Source of the DNA: Bombilactobacillus apium | GTDB lineage: Bacteria > Bacillota > Bacilli > Lactobacillales > Lactobacillaceae | NCBI RefSeq assembly: GCF_013385145.1 | Contig: NZ_JABZEC010000005.1 | Coordinates: 98,719 to 162,718, forward strand | Direction of reading: 5' to 3' | DNA: 64,000 bases | Shown here: positions 25,840 to 35,628 of the stretch, one piece after another | Layout: every line of letters begins with the position of its first letter | Numbering within the stretch: the first letter of the stretch is position 1 | Notes under the pieces: model-generated | The model's database searches: none | Seen by the model: the letters and a program-made list of their open reading frames with translations, nothing else | Told to the model about the DNA's origin: nothing | Position numbers and translations under genes: made by a program

Positions 25840-27405
25840 ATGTCATGGAGCATGACGTTCCTCGCGGTCGCAGTTTTGATGCTAATAATTGGTGCTGTAA
25901 TTGGTTTTTTGGTGCGAAAAAGTGCTTACGAAACAAGTTTGAAGCAAGCCGGCAAGTCCGCAGAAGATATTATTGCGGCGGCTAAAAAAGATGCTACTTC
26001 AACGAAGAAAGAAGCACTGATTGAAGCTCGTGAAGAAGGTCATCGTTATCGGCAAGAACAGGAAGCCGAAATTAAGGATCGTCGCAAGGAGCTTCAACGA
26101 CAGGAAGATAGAATGTTACAGCGGGAATCATCTTTAGATCGCAAAGATGAATCGCTGGACCAACGCGAACATTCTCTGGAAAAGCGAGAACAAAAAATTG
26201 ATCATACAGAACAAAAATTAGACAGTCAACGAAAAGAAGTAACTTCTACCTTAAATCAGCAACAGGAAAAATTAGCAACAATTGCCGAAATGACTCATGA
26301 AGAGGCTCGTTCTTACTTGCTAGAACAATTAAATCAACAGTTATTGCAAGAAAGAGCGCAGATGATTCGAGCTAGTGAAGAATCCGCTAAACAAGATGCG
26401 CAAAGAAAGGCCCGTCAATTAATTGTCGAAGCTGTTCAGCAGAGCGCTGCTGATACAGTTTCTGAAACAACAGTTACGACTGTATCTTTGCCGAATGAGG
26501 AAATGAAGGGTCGAATTATTGGGCGTGAAGGCCGTAATATTCGGACAATTGAGGCCTTAACCGGAATTGATGTAATCATTGATGATACACCACAGGCTGT
26601 AGTTTTGAGTGGCTTTGATCCGATTAGACGAGAAATTGCCCATATCGCGTTAGATAAGTTAATCTCTGATGGTCGGATTCATCCGGCTCGAATCGAAGAG
26701 ATGGTTGACAAAGCACGCAAAGAAATGGATACCGATATTCGTGAACTTGGTGAACAGATAATTTATGATTTAGGAATTCATAATATGAATCCTGATTTGA
26801 TAAAAATCATCGGTCGTTTAAATTTCCGGACTAGTTATGGTCAAAATGTATTAAATCATTCTATTGAAGTTGCAAAATTAGCAGGGACGATGGCTGCTGA
26901 ATTAGGGGAAGATGAGACTTTAGCGAAACGCGCGGGATTATTGCACGATATTGGAAAAGCCTTGGATCATGAGATTGAAGGCTCCCACGTGGAAATTGGG
27001 GTCGATATTACTACTAAGTACAAGGAGCCTAAAGTAGTAGTTAACACTATTGCTTCACATCATGGCGATGTTGAACCAACATCCATGATTGCCGTTTTAG
27101 TGGCGGCTGCTGATGCCATTTCTGCGGCTCGACCAGGTGCACGTTCTGAATCAATGGAGAATTATATTCATCGTTTGGAACGCTTAGAAGCAATTGCCAA
27201 TGATTATGATGGCGTTGATCATAGTTACGCAATTCAAGCTGGACGAGAAATTCGAATTATGGTTAAACCAGATAAAATCTCGGATAATCAAGCGATTGTT
27301 CTTTCCCATCAGATTAAAAACCAGATTGAGAAAGAATTAGAGTATCCCGGTCATATCAAAGTAACCGTAATTCGTGAAACTAGAAAAATTGCTTATGCCA
27401 AGTGA
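25840..27405 (+). CDS. rny: Ribonuclease Y
   Basis: RNase Y is the membrane-anchored endoribonuclease that starts bulk mRNA decay. The 521-aa length is typical. Residues 1-25 form the membrane anchor, about 30-200 are a long charged coiled coil with many Lys, Glu and Arg, a KH domain follows with [15 protein letters not shown] (about 223-237), and an HD domain carries the metal pair His369-Asp370 in [15 protein letters not shown] at 25840 follows TTGGAGG. A terminator overlaps its 3' end. In Bacillus the gene also lies after recA. Confidence 0.96.
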   Translation: MSWSMTFLAVAVLMLIIGAVIGFLVRKSAYETSLKQAGKSAEDIIAAAKKDATSTKKEALIEAREEGHRYRQEQEAEIKDRRKELQRQEDRMLQRESSLDRKDESLDQREHSLEKREQKIDHTEQKLDSQRKEVTSTLNQQQEKLATIAEMTHEEARSYLLEQLNQQLLQERAQMIRASEESAKQDAQRKARQLIVEAVQQSAADTVSETTVTTVSLPNEEMKGRIIGREGRNIRTIEALTGIDVIIDDTPQAVVLSGFDPIRREIAHIALDKLISDGRIHPARIEEMVDKARKEMDTDIRELGEQIIYDLGIHNMNPDLIKIIGRLNFRTSYGQNVLNHSIEVAKLAGTMAAELGEDETLAKRAGLLHDIGKALDHEIEGSHVEIGVDITTKYKEPKVVVNTIASHHGDVEPTSMIAVLVAAADAISAARPGARSESMENYIHRLERLEAIANDYDGVDHSYAIQAGREIRIMVKPDKISDNQAIVLSHQIKNQIEKELEYPGHIKVTVIRETRKIAYAK

Positions 27406-27421
27406 TGGTATAAGCTTTTTT
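27391..27421 (+). terminator. rny terminator overlapping the rny stop codon
   Basis: A 9-bp stem GCTTATGCC/GGTATAAGC (one G-U) begins inside the last rny codons, has the TGA in its loop, and is followed by T6. Confidence 0.85.
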
Positions 27422-27509
27422 AGTAGTTTTTTTGACCAATAAAGTTGTACAGATTGCGCGAAATTATTATATAATTCAGTTATGAAATTAAAGGAGCTTC
27501 CGCAAATTT

Positions 27510-28592
27510 ATGTTGAATGTAATTCTTAAATTATTTATTACGATGCTGATCGCAGCTATAATCACCCCTTTTATTCGCAAATTAGCGTTCGTTTTGGGAG
27601 CAGTTGACAATCCTAGCGCTCGGCGAGTGAACAAGAAACCAATGCCGACTTTAGGTGGATTAGCGATCTTTTTGGCATTTAATTTTTCGACTTTTGTTTT
27701 ATTAAGAGGACAGTTCCCGACCCATGAACTATTTAGTGTTTTTTTGGCTGAATGTATTATTTTACTAACTGGTCTAATTGATGATATTCGCGAGTTAAAA
27801 CCAATCCAAAAACTTTTTGGCATTTTTGTGGCTGCCTTAATTGTTTATTTCTTAGCCGGAATCCACATGAATTATGTTACGATTATGTTTTGGGGCAAGA
27901 TTCAACTGGGCTGGTTGAGTTTGCCGATTACAGTTTTTTGGATTTTGGCAATTACGAATGCGGTTAATCTAATTGACGGTTTGGATGGTCTAGCCACGGG
28001 AGTCTCAATTATTGCTCTCTTTACAACGGGGATGATTGGTTACTTTTTCTTATCTAGCGGGAATACTTATATTTCAATTTGGATTTTTGTAATGGTTGCA
28101 TCTTTGTTAGGATTTTTGCCGCATAATTTTCATCCCGCTAAAATATTTTTGGGAGATACAGGCTCTTTATTTATTGGTTTTATGATGGCTGTCTTTTCCC
28201 TCAAAGGTTTAAAAAATGTAACTTTTGTTTCCCTAATTATTCCAGTAATTATTTTAGGAGTTCCGATTACGGATACGGTTTATGCGATGCTCCGACGAAT
28301 TTTACATCATCGTCCAATCTCTCAGGCCGATCGTCATCACTTGCACCATCGTTTAATGCAGATGGGTTTAAGTCATCGGCAGACGGTCTTGGTTGTTTAT
28401 GGAATTGCGCTAATCTTTTCTTTCATTGCCTTGCTTTATCCAGTTTCGAATTTTTGGGGCAGTTTATTACTAACCTTAGCAGTCTTATTCGGTTTAGAAT
28501 TGTTTGTAGAAACGATTGGTTTGATGGGAGAAGATTACAAGCCGCTCTTAAAGATCATTCAAAAAATGGCTAAAGCCATTGAAAAAAAATAA
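27510..28592 (+). CDS. tagO: Undecaprenyl-phosphate N-acetylglucosaminyl 1-phosphate transferase (TagO/WecA type)
   Basis: A polytopic membrane enzyme that attaches GlcNAc-1-phosphate to undecaprenyl phosphate, the first step of wall teichoic acid and related polymers. The 360-aa protein of the MraY/WecA superfamily has about eleven hydrophobic helices, DNPSARRVNKKPMPTLGGL after the first helix, the catalytic AVNLIDGLDGLATG, KIFLGDTGSLFIGF, and the histidine-rich loop RRILHHRPISQADRHHLHHR that is typical of the WecA/TagO branch rather than MraY. It is a single gene, convergent with yigZ. Confidence 0.93.
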   Translation: MLNVILKLFITMLIAAIITPFIRKLAFVLGAVDNPSARRVNKKPMPTLGGLAIFLAFNFSTFVLLRGQFPTHELFSVFLAECIILLTGLIDDIRELKPIQKLFGIFVAALIVYFLAGIHMNYVTIMFWGKIQLGWLSLPITVFWILAITNAVNLIDGLDGLATGVSIIALFTTGMIGYFFLSSGNTYISIWIFVMVASLLGFLPHNFHPAKIFLGDTGSLFIGFMMAVFSLKGLKNVTFVSLIIPVIILGVPITDTVYAMLRRILHHRPISQADRHHLHHRLMQMGLSHRQTVLVVYGIALIFSFIALLYPVSNFWGSLLLTLAVLFGLELFVETIGLMGEDYKPLLKIIQKMAKAIEKK

Positions 28593-28632
28593 AAATTCAA
28601 CCCCTATTCTAAATTAGAGTAGAGATCGAATT

Positions 28633-29277
28633 TTAGTTACTGAGGGGAATTTCGCAGGGAGTGATTGCTCCTAGCTGCAGTTGTAATTTATTGGCGAATT
28701 GTTCCTGCAATTTAACCTGAAATTCGGTGATTTGACTTTGGGGAATTGCTAAATGAAGTTGAACCTCAGCAGTGTAGTCAATTTTTAGAGTCTGATAATG
28801 ATTAGTTTGGAGCCAGTATTTTAAAGGCTCCAGTTGTTTATAATCGAGAGTTATTTCAATCAGTTGTTGGGCCGCAATCTGGACTCGGCCGACAGCATGA
28901 ATCGCTTCGGTAATTCCTTGACGATAAGCCCGAATAAGTCCTCCTGTCCCCAACTTGATTCCCCCGAAGTAACGGGTGGTGACCGCAATTACATTTTGGA
29001 TTTCTTGGGCCTTGAGGCTTTCTAAGATGGGAATACCAGCCGTACCGCTAGGCTCACCGTCATCACTAGCGTGTTGGAAGGGCTGTTCGGAAGTTAGAAG
29101 ACGATAAGCGTGGCAGTGGTGTCGCGCTCTGTAATCTTGTTTTTTGACTTGGGCGAGAAAGTCGGTTGCCTCTTCAAGGCTGGTGATTCGATGAAGTCGA
29201 GTGATAAAACGGGACTTTTTAATTGTCAGTTCAACTTCGCTATCCTGAGCAATTGTAATATAAGATTTGATGTTCAA
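28633..29277 (-). CDS. yigZ: YigZ family protein (IMPACT/UPF0029)
   Basis: A 214-aa protein of the YigZ/IMPACT family, with an N-terminal UPF0029 domain and a ferredoxin-like C-terminal domain. The signature KKSRFITRLHR...ARHHCHAYRL, then DDGEPSGTAGIPIL and TRYFGGIKLGTGGLIRAY, is complete. The function is not settled; the eukaryotic relative IMPACT regulates the kinase GCN2, and a translation-related role has been suggested for bacterial members. ATG at 29277 has AGGAG upstream on the minus strand. It is divergent from comFA, with only 31 bp between the coding regions. Confidence 0.9.
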   Translation of the reverse strand: MNIKSYITIAQDSEVELTIKKSRFITRLHRITSLEEATDFLAQVKKQDYRARHHCHAYRLLTSEQPFQHASDDGEPSGTAGIPILESLKAQEIQNVIAVTTRYFGGIKLGTGGLIRAYRQGITEAIHAVGRVQIAAQQLIEITLDYKQLEPLKYWLQTNHYQTLKIDYTAEVQLHLAIPQSQITEFQVKLQEQFANKLQLQLGAITPCEIPLSN

Positions 29278-29308
29278 AACACTCCTTTAACGGGTAATTA
29301 AAATACGG

Positions 29309-30607
29309 GTGATCATTTTGAAGGTTAAAAATAATTTATCAGGACGCTTACTAGTCTTAGAAAAGTCGGATTCCTGTCTTGAAACGATTCCAGCAGTAAT
29401 CCCCATATCGTCAACAAAATTTCGCTGTCAACGCTGCCAGATGGTCAATGAATTAAGTAAGTATACTATAACATCGGGAACCTATTATTGCCCAGACTGC
29501 TTAATGTTAGGGAGGTTGACCAATCAGCAGCTTTTAGCCGCTTATCCAGAAATTAATGACTTTACGCCACCGTCTAATCCTTTATGTTGGTCGGGGCGAC
29601 TTACTTTAGCGCAAGCTAAGATCTCAGCTCGTTTATGTCAAGTTTGGCAGCATCATCAAGAGCATTTAGTTTGGGCAGTTACCGGAAGTGGGAAAACAGA
29701 AATGCTTTTTCCCATGTTGGCCCAAGCTATTATGCATGGAGATCGGATTGCTTTAGCAGCTCCTAGAATTGATGTCTGTCAAGAATTATTTCCTCGTCTC
29801 CAAGCAGCTTTTCCCCAAGTAACTTGCTCTTTGCTCTACGGGCGATCAGAAGTTAGTTATCGCTATACGCAAATTTTGATTTGTACTGTCCATCAATTAC
29901 TCAAGTTTCGGGCCGCCTTTGATCTTTTAATTTTAGATGAGTGCGATTCTTTTCCCTACTTGAATAATCCTATGCTGCATCAAGCAGTCCAGCAGGCGGT
30001 TAAAACAGAGCACACCGTGGTTTATTTATCGGCAACCCCGAGTCAGGAATATCAAACGCGAATTAAGCAAGGACACTTGACTCACAGCCTTTTAAATCGG
30101 CGTTTTCACGGACATGACTTACCAGTACCTAGTTACCAGTTAGTAGCTCGAACAAGCTCTGTAGTCCACTTAGCGATTCCTCTAATTCGACAAATTAAAT
30201 TCTTTTTACAACGGCAACAAAGATTTTTATTATTTGTCGATAGTGTTACCGGAGCCCAAAAATTATCGCAAACTTTAAAAAAACAATTGCCAGAGCTAGA
30301 ACAAACTTTTGTTCATGCACAAGATCCGCAGCGTTTAGAAAAAGTGGAACGTTTTCGAGCCGGCACCGGCCAAGCCTTAGTGACAACGACAATTTTGGAG
30401 CGGGGAGTAACCTTTGATCATATTGCTGTTTTAGTTTGGGCGGCAGATAGTCAGCGCTTCAGTAGTCAAACTCTAATTCAAATTGCAGGACGAGCGGGAC
30501 GGAGTGCAGCTCATAGTTTTGATCCCGTAATTTTTTATGGTGCTAATTATACTTTAGCAATTGCCAAGGCAATCGCTACCATTCGCCGGTTAAACCGTGA
30601 ATCCTAG
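29309..30607 (+). CDS. comFA: Competence DNA helicase ComFA
   Basis: ComFA is a DEAD-box-like ATPase that helps to pull single-stranded DNA into the cell during transformation. The 432-aa protein has an N-terminal zinc finger with CQRC and CPDC pairs (about residues 38-70), Walker A TGSGKTE at 125-131, the DECD Walker B, SATPS, and a C-terminal helicase domain ending TTILERGVTFDHIAVLV...IQIAGRAGRSAAHS. The start is uncertain: GTG 29309 is in frame without a ribosome site, and TTG 29318 has GGGTG before it. It overlaps comFC by 11 bp. Confidence 0.92.
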   Translation: MIILKVKNNLSGRLLVLEKSDSCLETIPAVIPISSTKFRCQRCQMVNELSKYTITSGTYYCPDCLMLGRLTNQQLLAAYPEINDFTPPSNPLCWSGRLTLAQAKISARLCQVWQHHQEHLVWAVTGSGKTEMLFPMLAQAIMHGDRIALAAPRIDVCQELFPRLQAAFPQVTCSLLYGRSEVSYRYTQILICTVHQLLKFRAAFDLLILDECDSFPYLNNPMLHQAVQQAVKTEHTVVYLSATPSQEYQTRIKQGHLTHSLLNRRFHGHDLPVPSYQLVARTSSVVHLAIPLIRQIKFFLQRQQRFLLFVDSVTGAQKLSQTLKKQLPELEQTFVHAQDPQRLEKVERFRAGTGQALVTTTILERGVTFDHIAVLVWAADSQRFSSQTLIQIAGRAGRSAAHSFDPVIFYGANYTLAIAKAIATIRRLNRES

Positions 30608-31280
30608 TTGTTTATTGTGCCAAACACCTTTAGTTTTAGAATTGAATCCGCTGATGATTTTGGGACTGCAAAAGATAACTGTCCCGAGCGTATGTTCTCG
30701 CTGTTGGCAACAATTTAGCCGCATTCAAGGGCCTGTTTGTCCTCTTTGTAGTCGTCCCGGTAGAAAGGAGATCTGTGCCGACTGTCAAAGATGGTTGGCA
30801 TTAGGATATTCTCACTTTCGCCATCAAGCTTTATTTGCTTATAATTCTGCGATGCATGATTATTTTAAGCGCTATAAACGTTATGGTGATTACGCTTTAC
30901 GACGAGTATTTAATGATTTATTACGCCAAGAGACCAGTAAACTCAAGGTTCCTTGTATTTATATTCCTAGTTCTGCGAGTCACTTAAATCAGCGCGGTTT
31001 TGATCCCGTCGTTGGTCTATTCCAAGAAGTATTTAAATTATTTCCAGCTCTGATTAAAATGGAAACTACACAAGGCCAATCGGAAAAAAATCGCCAAGAA
31101 CGTTTGGCTACGCCCCAATTTTTCCAATTTAACTCACACTATCAGGTTCTTTTAGAGGAACCTCAGTTGTTATTAGTTGACGATATTTACACAACGGGAA
31201 GAACAATTTTTCATGCCCAAGATTGTTTACGCCAAGCTGGCTTTCGGGGTCAATTTCAATCTCTTTCTTTGGCACGTTAA
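30597..31280 (+). CDS. comFC: Competence protein ComFC (phosphoribosyltransferase fold)
   Basis: ComFC works with ComFA in DNA uptake. The 227-aa protein has an N-terminal zinc-ribbon part with four CxxC pairs (CLLC, CSRC, CPLC, CADC) and a C-terminal phosphoribosyltransferase-type domain with the PRPP motif LLLVDDIYTTGRTIF and the QSEKNRQER loop. The start is GTG at 30597, overlapping the comFA stop, consistent with coupled translation. No comFB-like gene lies between the two. No terminator is obvious before hpf. Confidence 0.9.
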   Translation: MNPSCLLCQTPLVLELNPLMILGLQKITVPSVCSRCWQQFSRIQGPVCPLCSRPGRKEICADCQRWLALGYSHFRHQALFAYNSAMHDYFKRYKRYGDYALRRVFNDLLRQETSKLKVPCIYIPSSASHLNQRGFDPVVGLFQEVFKLFPALIKMETTQGQSEKNRQERLATPQFFQFNSHYQVLLEEPQLLLVDDIYTTGRTIFHAQDCLRQAGFRGQFQSLSLAR

Positions 31281-31293
31281 TTTGAGTTAAAAG

Positions 31294-31322
31294 TTGTTGT
31301 TTGGAAGTAAAAAAATTATAAT
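31294..31322 (+). promoter_or_regulatory. hpf promoter
   Basis: TTGTTG (31294-31299), 17-bp spacer, TATAAT (31317-31322). It lies in the 105-bp gap between comFC and hpf. Confidence 0.75.
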
Positions 31323-31385
31323 ATAAGTGTAAACAGTAGTTTTACCATCAACAAATCTATTAAAAGATTGAGGGGAGCAGAACTT

Positions 31386-31934
31386 ATGTTGCAAATTAAT
31401 GTTCGCGGCGAAAATATTGAAGTAACACAGGCAATCCAAAATTATGTGGAAAAACGCCTGAGCAATCTGAATAAATATTTTAAAGATGCTGACAATCCGA
31501 TAGCTCACGTTAATTTAAAAGTTTATAGAACTAAAAGTTCGAAGGTTGAGGTCACCATTCCGTTGTCTCAAGTGATTTTAAGAGCGGAAAAATCGGGCGA
31601 TGATATGTATAAGGGGATCGATGATGTTTTTGAAAAATTAGAACGTCAGATTCACAAGTACAAAACTCGAATTAATCGCAAAGCTCGGATGCAAAATCGG
31701 CGTTTGTTAGATCAAGCAGCTGTCGAAGAAGCAGCTCCGGAGGCAGAAGACGAATTAGAAATTGTCCGGACCAAACATTTTTCTTTGAAGCCGATGGATG
31801 CTCAAGAAGCTGTCTTACAGATGCAACTATTAGGACATGATTTCTTCATTTTCGAAGATGCGCAAACTAATGGGACCAGTATTGTTTATAAGCGTAAGGA
31901 TGGCCGTTACGGTTTAATTGAAACCGGAATTTAG
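31386..31934 (+). CDS. hpf: Ribosome hibernation-promoting factor, long form (HPF/RaiA)
   Basis: Long HPF joins 70S ribosomes into inactive 100S dimers in stationary phase. The 182-aa protein has the N-terminal ribosome-binding domain (about 1-100, with MLQINVRGENIEVTQAI and the basic HKYKTRINRKAR), a linker of glutamate and alanine, and the C-terminal dimerisation domain (about 125-182, with KHFSLKPMDAQEAVLQMQLLGHDFFIF). ATG at 31386 has AGGGGAG nine bases upstream; an in-frame TTG at 31368 lies before that site and is rejected. It has its own promoter and terminator. Confidence 0.95.
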   Translation: MLQINVRGENIEVTQAIQNYVEKRLSNLNKYFKDADNPIAHVNLKVYRTKSSKVEVTIPLSQVILRAEKSGDDMYKGIDDVFEKLERQIHKYKTRINRKARMQNRRLLDQAAVEEAAPEAEDELEIVRTKHFSLKPMDAQEAVLQMQLLGHDFFIFEDAQTNGTSIVYKRKDGRYGLIETGI

Positions 31935-31948
31935 AAGATTTTTATCGG

Positions 31949-31997
31949 AAAAGGTAACGGGAACCAAGTCTCAAGGCTCCCGCTACCTTTATTTTTT
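31949..31997 (+). terminator. Terminator after hpf
   Basis: Two 16-nt arms (31949-31964, 31974-31989) pair with two A-C mismatches and are followed by T7 after a single A. Confidence 0.8.
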
Positions 31998-32011
31998 TAA
32001 TTGCATGGTGG

Positions 32012-32039
32012 TTTGCTTATTACTATCAAAATGATAAGA
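32012..32039 (+). promoter_or_regulatory. secA promoter
   Basis: TTGCTT (32012-32017), 16-bp spacer, TAAGAT (32034-32039) preceded by TGA, making an extended -10. It lies 48 bp before the secA start. Confidence 0.65.
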
Positions 32040-32086
32040 TACTAGGGATAGGTTAGATTTTTTTAAGTACGGGAGAGATTTAAGTA

Positions 32087-34447
32087 ATGGGTAATCCGAT
32101 TAAAAAATGGGTGGAAAGTGACAAGCGCGAAGTTAAGCGGATGGGCAAGATTGCCGACCGGGTTGAGGCTTATGCTGATGAGTATGCTCAACTATCTGAC
32201 GAAGCGCTTCAAGCCAAGACACCAGAATTTAGAGAACGCTTAACCACAGGTACTAAACTCGATGATTTGTTGCCGGAAGCTTTTGCGGTTGCCCGGGAAG
32301 CAGCAAAAAGAGTTTTAGGCTTGTATCCTTTTCGCGTTCAATTAATTGGGGGTGTAACCTTACATGAGGGAAACATCGCCGAAATGAAAACTGGTGAAGG
32401 TAAGACATTAACAGCTGCCTTACCAGTCTATTTGAATGCCTTAACGGGTAAGGGTGTTCATGTGGTCACAGTTAATGAATATTTATCTTCCCGGGACGCT
32501 AGTGAAATGGGTCGACTTTATAATTGGCTCGGTCTTTCGGTAGGTTTGAATTTGAATTCAAAAACTGCGGAAGAAAAACGAGAAGCTTATCTTTGTGATG
32601 TGACTTACTCTACTAATAGTGAATTAGGATTTGATTATTTACGGGATAATATGGTCGTTTACAAAGAACAGATGGTTCAACGACCTTTGAATTTTGCGAT
32701 TGTCGATGAAGTGGACTCCATTTTAATTGATGAGGCGCGGACACCCTTGATCATTTCTGGTCAAGCAGAGCAATCGACAGCCCTTTATTTGCAGGCTGAT
32801 CGTTTTGTTAAATCGCTAGTTGCTGATGATTATAAAATTGATTGGCCAACTAAGTCGATTGGATTAACTGAAAGTGGAATTAAAAAAGGTGAAAAAACTT
32901 TTCATCTCAAGAATCTTTACGATATTGATAATACCCTTTTAAATCACCATTTAGACCAAGCTTTACGGGCTAACTACATTATGGAAAAAGATAAAGATTA
33001 TGTGGTTGCTGATAAAAAAGTGATGATTGTTGATTCCTTTACCGGACGGGTGATGGAAGGCCGGCGGTTCTCTGATGGTTTGCATCAAGCAATTGAGGCG
33101 AAAGAACATGTTTCAATTCAAGATGAAACTAAGACCATGGCTAATATTACCTACCAGAACTTTTTCCGGATGTATGACAAACTCTCTGGGATGACTGGGA
33201 CAGCTAAGACGGAAGAAGAAGAGTTCCGGGAAATTTATAATATGGATGTCGTTACTATCCCAACCAATAAGCCCATTGCGCGGGTTGATCATCCAGATGT
33301 TTTGTATCCGACTTTACAAAGTAAGTTTGATGCCGTAGTGACCGATATCAAAGAACGGTATACTAAGGGCCAACCAATCTTAGTCGGAACTGTTGCCGTC
33401 GAAACTTCAGAATATTTATCGCAGCGATTGACCGAAGCTAATATTACGCACGCCGTTTTAAACGCTAAGAATCACGCTAAAGAAGCCGAAATTATCATGC
33501 AAGCGGGGCAAAAAGGTGCCGTAACGATTGCTACTAACATGGCTGGTCGGGGAACCGATATCAAATTAGGACCGGGTGTCAAAGAATTAGGTGGTCTAGC
33601 AGTTATTGGAACGGAACGGCATGAGTCTCGTCGGATTGATAATCAGTTACGGGGACGTTCTGGTCGTCAAGGTGATCCTGGGGAAACAATTTTTTATATG
33701 TCCTTGGAAGACGATTTAATGAAACGTTTCGGTTCAGAACGAATTAAACGAGTTTTGAGTGTCATGAAAGTCGATGATAAAGATGCTGTAATTCAAAGCA
33801 AGATGATCAGTCGACAAGTAGAGGCGGCCCAGAAGCGGGTTGAAGGTAATAACTACGATACGCGAAAGAATACTTTGCAGTACGATGACGTAATGCGAGA
33901 ACAAAGAGAAGTTATCTATCGCGAACGGATGCAGGTTATTACTGAAGAACAAAGTTTACAAAAAATTCTCCTCGGGATGATTAAACGAACTATTAAGTTT
34001 CAAATTGATTCCCGAACTAATGGGGATCAAGCTAGCTGGGATTTAGACGGTTTGTATGATTTTGCCCTCACCACTTTAGTTAGTCCCGAACAGTTGAAAA
34101 GAAGCAATCTGGACGGTAAAAGTGTAGATGTCTTACGGCAAATGCTGGAAGATTTTGTAGAAACTAATTATCAACAGAAGAAGAAACAACTCCAAAATCC
34201 CGAGCAAATGCTGGAATTTGAAAAAGTAGTTATTTTGCGAGTGGTTGATGAACATTGGACCAATCACATCGATGAGATGGATCAGTTGCGGCAGTCAATT
34301 GGTCTGAGAGGTTATGGTCAATTGAATCCTTTAGTAGAATATCAGGAAGAGGGTTTCCGGATGTTTGAACAAATGATTGCGGATATTGAATACGACGTGA
34401 CACGCTTGTTTATGAAAGCGGAAATTCGCCAAAACGCGCAGAGATAA
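32087..34447 (+). CDS. secA: Preprotein translocase ATPase SecA
   Basis: SecA drives export of unfolded proteins through SecYEG. At 786 aa it has the lactobacillus length. It shows Walker A TGEGKT at 102-107, [40 protein letters not shown], the helicase motifs [13 protein letters not shown] and [23 protein letters not shown], and the helical scaffold/two-helix finger [24 protein letters not shown]. The C-terminal CxCx8CC zinc site is absent; the protein ends [10 protein letters not shown], as in other lactic acid bacteria. ATG at 32087 has GGGAG upstream. It is followed closely by prfB, as usual in Firmicutes. Confidence 0.97.
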   Translation: MGNPIKKWVESDKREVKRMGKIADRVEAYADEYAQLSDEALQAKTPEFRERLTTGTKLDDLLPEAFAVAREAAKRVLGLYPFRVQLIGGVTLHEGNIAEMKTGEGKTLTAALPVYLNALTGKGVHVVTVNEYLSSRDASEMGRLYNWLGLSVGLNLNSKTAEEKREAYLCDVTYSTNSELGFDYLRDNMVVYKEQMVQRPLNFAIVDEVDSILIDEARTPLIISGQAEQSTALYLQADRFVKSLVADDYKIDWPTKSIGLTESGIKKGEKTFHLKNLYDIDNTLLNHHLDQALRANYIMEKDKDYVVADKKVMIVDSFTGRVMEGRRFSDGLHQAIEAKEHVSIQDETKTMANITYQNFFRMYDKLSGMTGTAKTEEEEFREIYNMDVVTIPTNKPIARVDHPDVLYPTLQSKFDAVVTDIKERYTKGQPILVGTVAVETSEYLSQRLTEANITHAVLNAKNHAKEAEIIMQAGQKGAVTIATNMAGRGTDIKLGPGVKELGGLAVIGTERHESRRIDNQLRGRSGRQGDPGETIFYMSLEDDLMKRFGSERIKRVLSVMKVDDKDAVIQSKMISRQVEAAQKRVEGNNYDTRKNTLQYDDVMREQREVIYRERMQVITEEQSLQKILLGMIKRTIKFQIDSRTNGDQASWDLDGLYDFALTTLVSPEQLKRSNLDGKSVDVLRQMLEDFVETNYQQKKKQLQNPEQMLEFEKVVILRVVDEHWTNHIDEMDQLRQSIGLRGYGQLNPLVEYQEEGFRMFEQMIADIEYDVTRLFMKAEIRQNAQR

Positions 34448-34477
34448 AATAAACAGGCCCCAGGCCTGTTTATTTTT
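34447..34477 (+). terminator. Terminator between secA and prfB
   Basis: A perfect 13-bp stem (34447-34459 with 34463-34475) closes a 3-nt loop and runs into T5. Only 19 bp then remain before prfB, too little for a separate promoter downstream, so prfB must rely on read-through or a promoter further upstream. Confidence 0.85.
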
Positions 34478-34496
34478 GTCTAGAAAGAGGTTAAGT

Positions 34497-35616
34497 ATGG
34501 AAATAGCAGAGTTAAAACGACGTTTAGAGTCGTGTAGCTTAAAAATTCAGCAATTTAGGGGGTCTCTTTGACTTAGATAGCTTGCAGGAACAAATTGCGG
34601 TGAATGAAGCTCAAATGAGCCAAGCAGATTTTTGGCAACAACCCACTCAAGCCCAGGCCTTAATTAATAAGACCAATCAACTAAAAAATAAATATGATAA
34701 TTTTCAAAAATTAGTACAAGAACTAGATGAAGTGCAGGTTACTTTAGAGTTGATTCAAGAAGATCCGAGTGAAGAAGATCTCGATCAAGAAGTAGCAACT
34801 GAGCTGACTAGCTTGGAAGAAGACCTGCACCAATATGAACTTACGCTCTTACTAAGTCAAAAGTATGATCAAAATAATGCCTTGTTAGAAATTCATCCGG
34901 GAGCTGGTGGCACCGAGTCCCAAGATTGGGGGGCAATGTTGTTCCGGATGTATCAAAGGTGGGCTGAGCAACACCACTTTCAAGTTGAAATGGCTGACTA
35001 TCAGGCTGGTGAAGAAGCGGGATTAAAGAGTGTTAGCTTAATTATTAAGGGTCTTAACGCTTATGGACTTTTACGTTCAGAGCATGGGGTGCATCGTTTA
35101 GTTCGAATTTCTCCCTTTGATTCGGCAGGAAGACGGCATACTTCTTTTGCATCTGTCGAAGTGCTCCCAGAATTGGATAAGACCATTGAAGTAGAAGTCA
35201 ACCCCGATGACCTAAGAGTTGATGTTTTTCGCTCCAGTGGGGCTGGCGGTCAGCACATTAACAAAACCTCTTCTGCCGTTCGCTTGACCCATTTACCAAC
35301 GGGAATTGTGGTTAGTTCTCAGGCTCAACGTTCGCAGCTGCAAAATCGTGAGACCGCTTTGAAAATGTTACAAGCCAAGCTCTATCAACGAGAATTGCAG
35401 GCTCAGCAACAAAAAGAAGCTAACTTAAAAGGGGAACAGTTGGAAATTGGTTGGGGATCGCAAATTCGATCTTATGTCTTTCATCCATATACGATGGTTA
35501 AAGATCATCGAACAGACTTTGAGACTGGAAATGGGACTGCGGTTTTAGATGGGGATTTGGATACCTTTATTTATGCTTACTTGCAGTGGCAGTTACAAAA
35601 AAATGGGTCCTATTAG
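34497..35616 (+). CDS. prfB: Peptide chain release factor 2, with programmed +1 frameshift
   Basis: RF2 releases finished peptides at UGA and UAA codons. A short frame starts at ATG 34497 behind AGAGG and runs 24 codons to CTT followed by an in-frame TGA at 34569-34571. The ribosome slips one base forward at CTT TGA C, aided by the internal AGGGGG three bases upstream, and continues from GAC (34570) to the stop at 35616, giving 372 aa. The stop-codon recognition region RISPFDSAGRRHTSF and the catalytic GGQ motif in SSGAGGQHINKTSSAVR are intact. The frameshift autoregulates RF2, because low RF2 favours slipping. Confidence 0.97.
34558..34572 (+). promoter_or_regulatory. prfB recoding site
   Basis: AGG GGG TCT CTT TGA C: a Shine-Dalgarno-like purine run followed by the slippery CTT and UGA stop, the standard RF2 frameshift cassette. 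Confidence 0.95.
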
Positions 35617-35628
35617 TGAGGTGAAAAA

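Noticed and set aside
34582..35616. prfB starting at TTG 34582 as an ordinary gene
   Set aside because: The upstream AGGGGG-TCT-CTT-TGA-C frameshift cassette and the in-frame 24-codon leader explain the full RF2.
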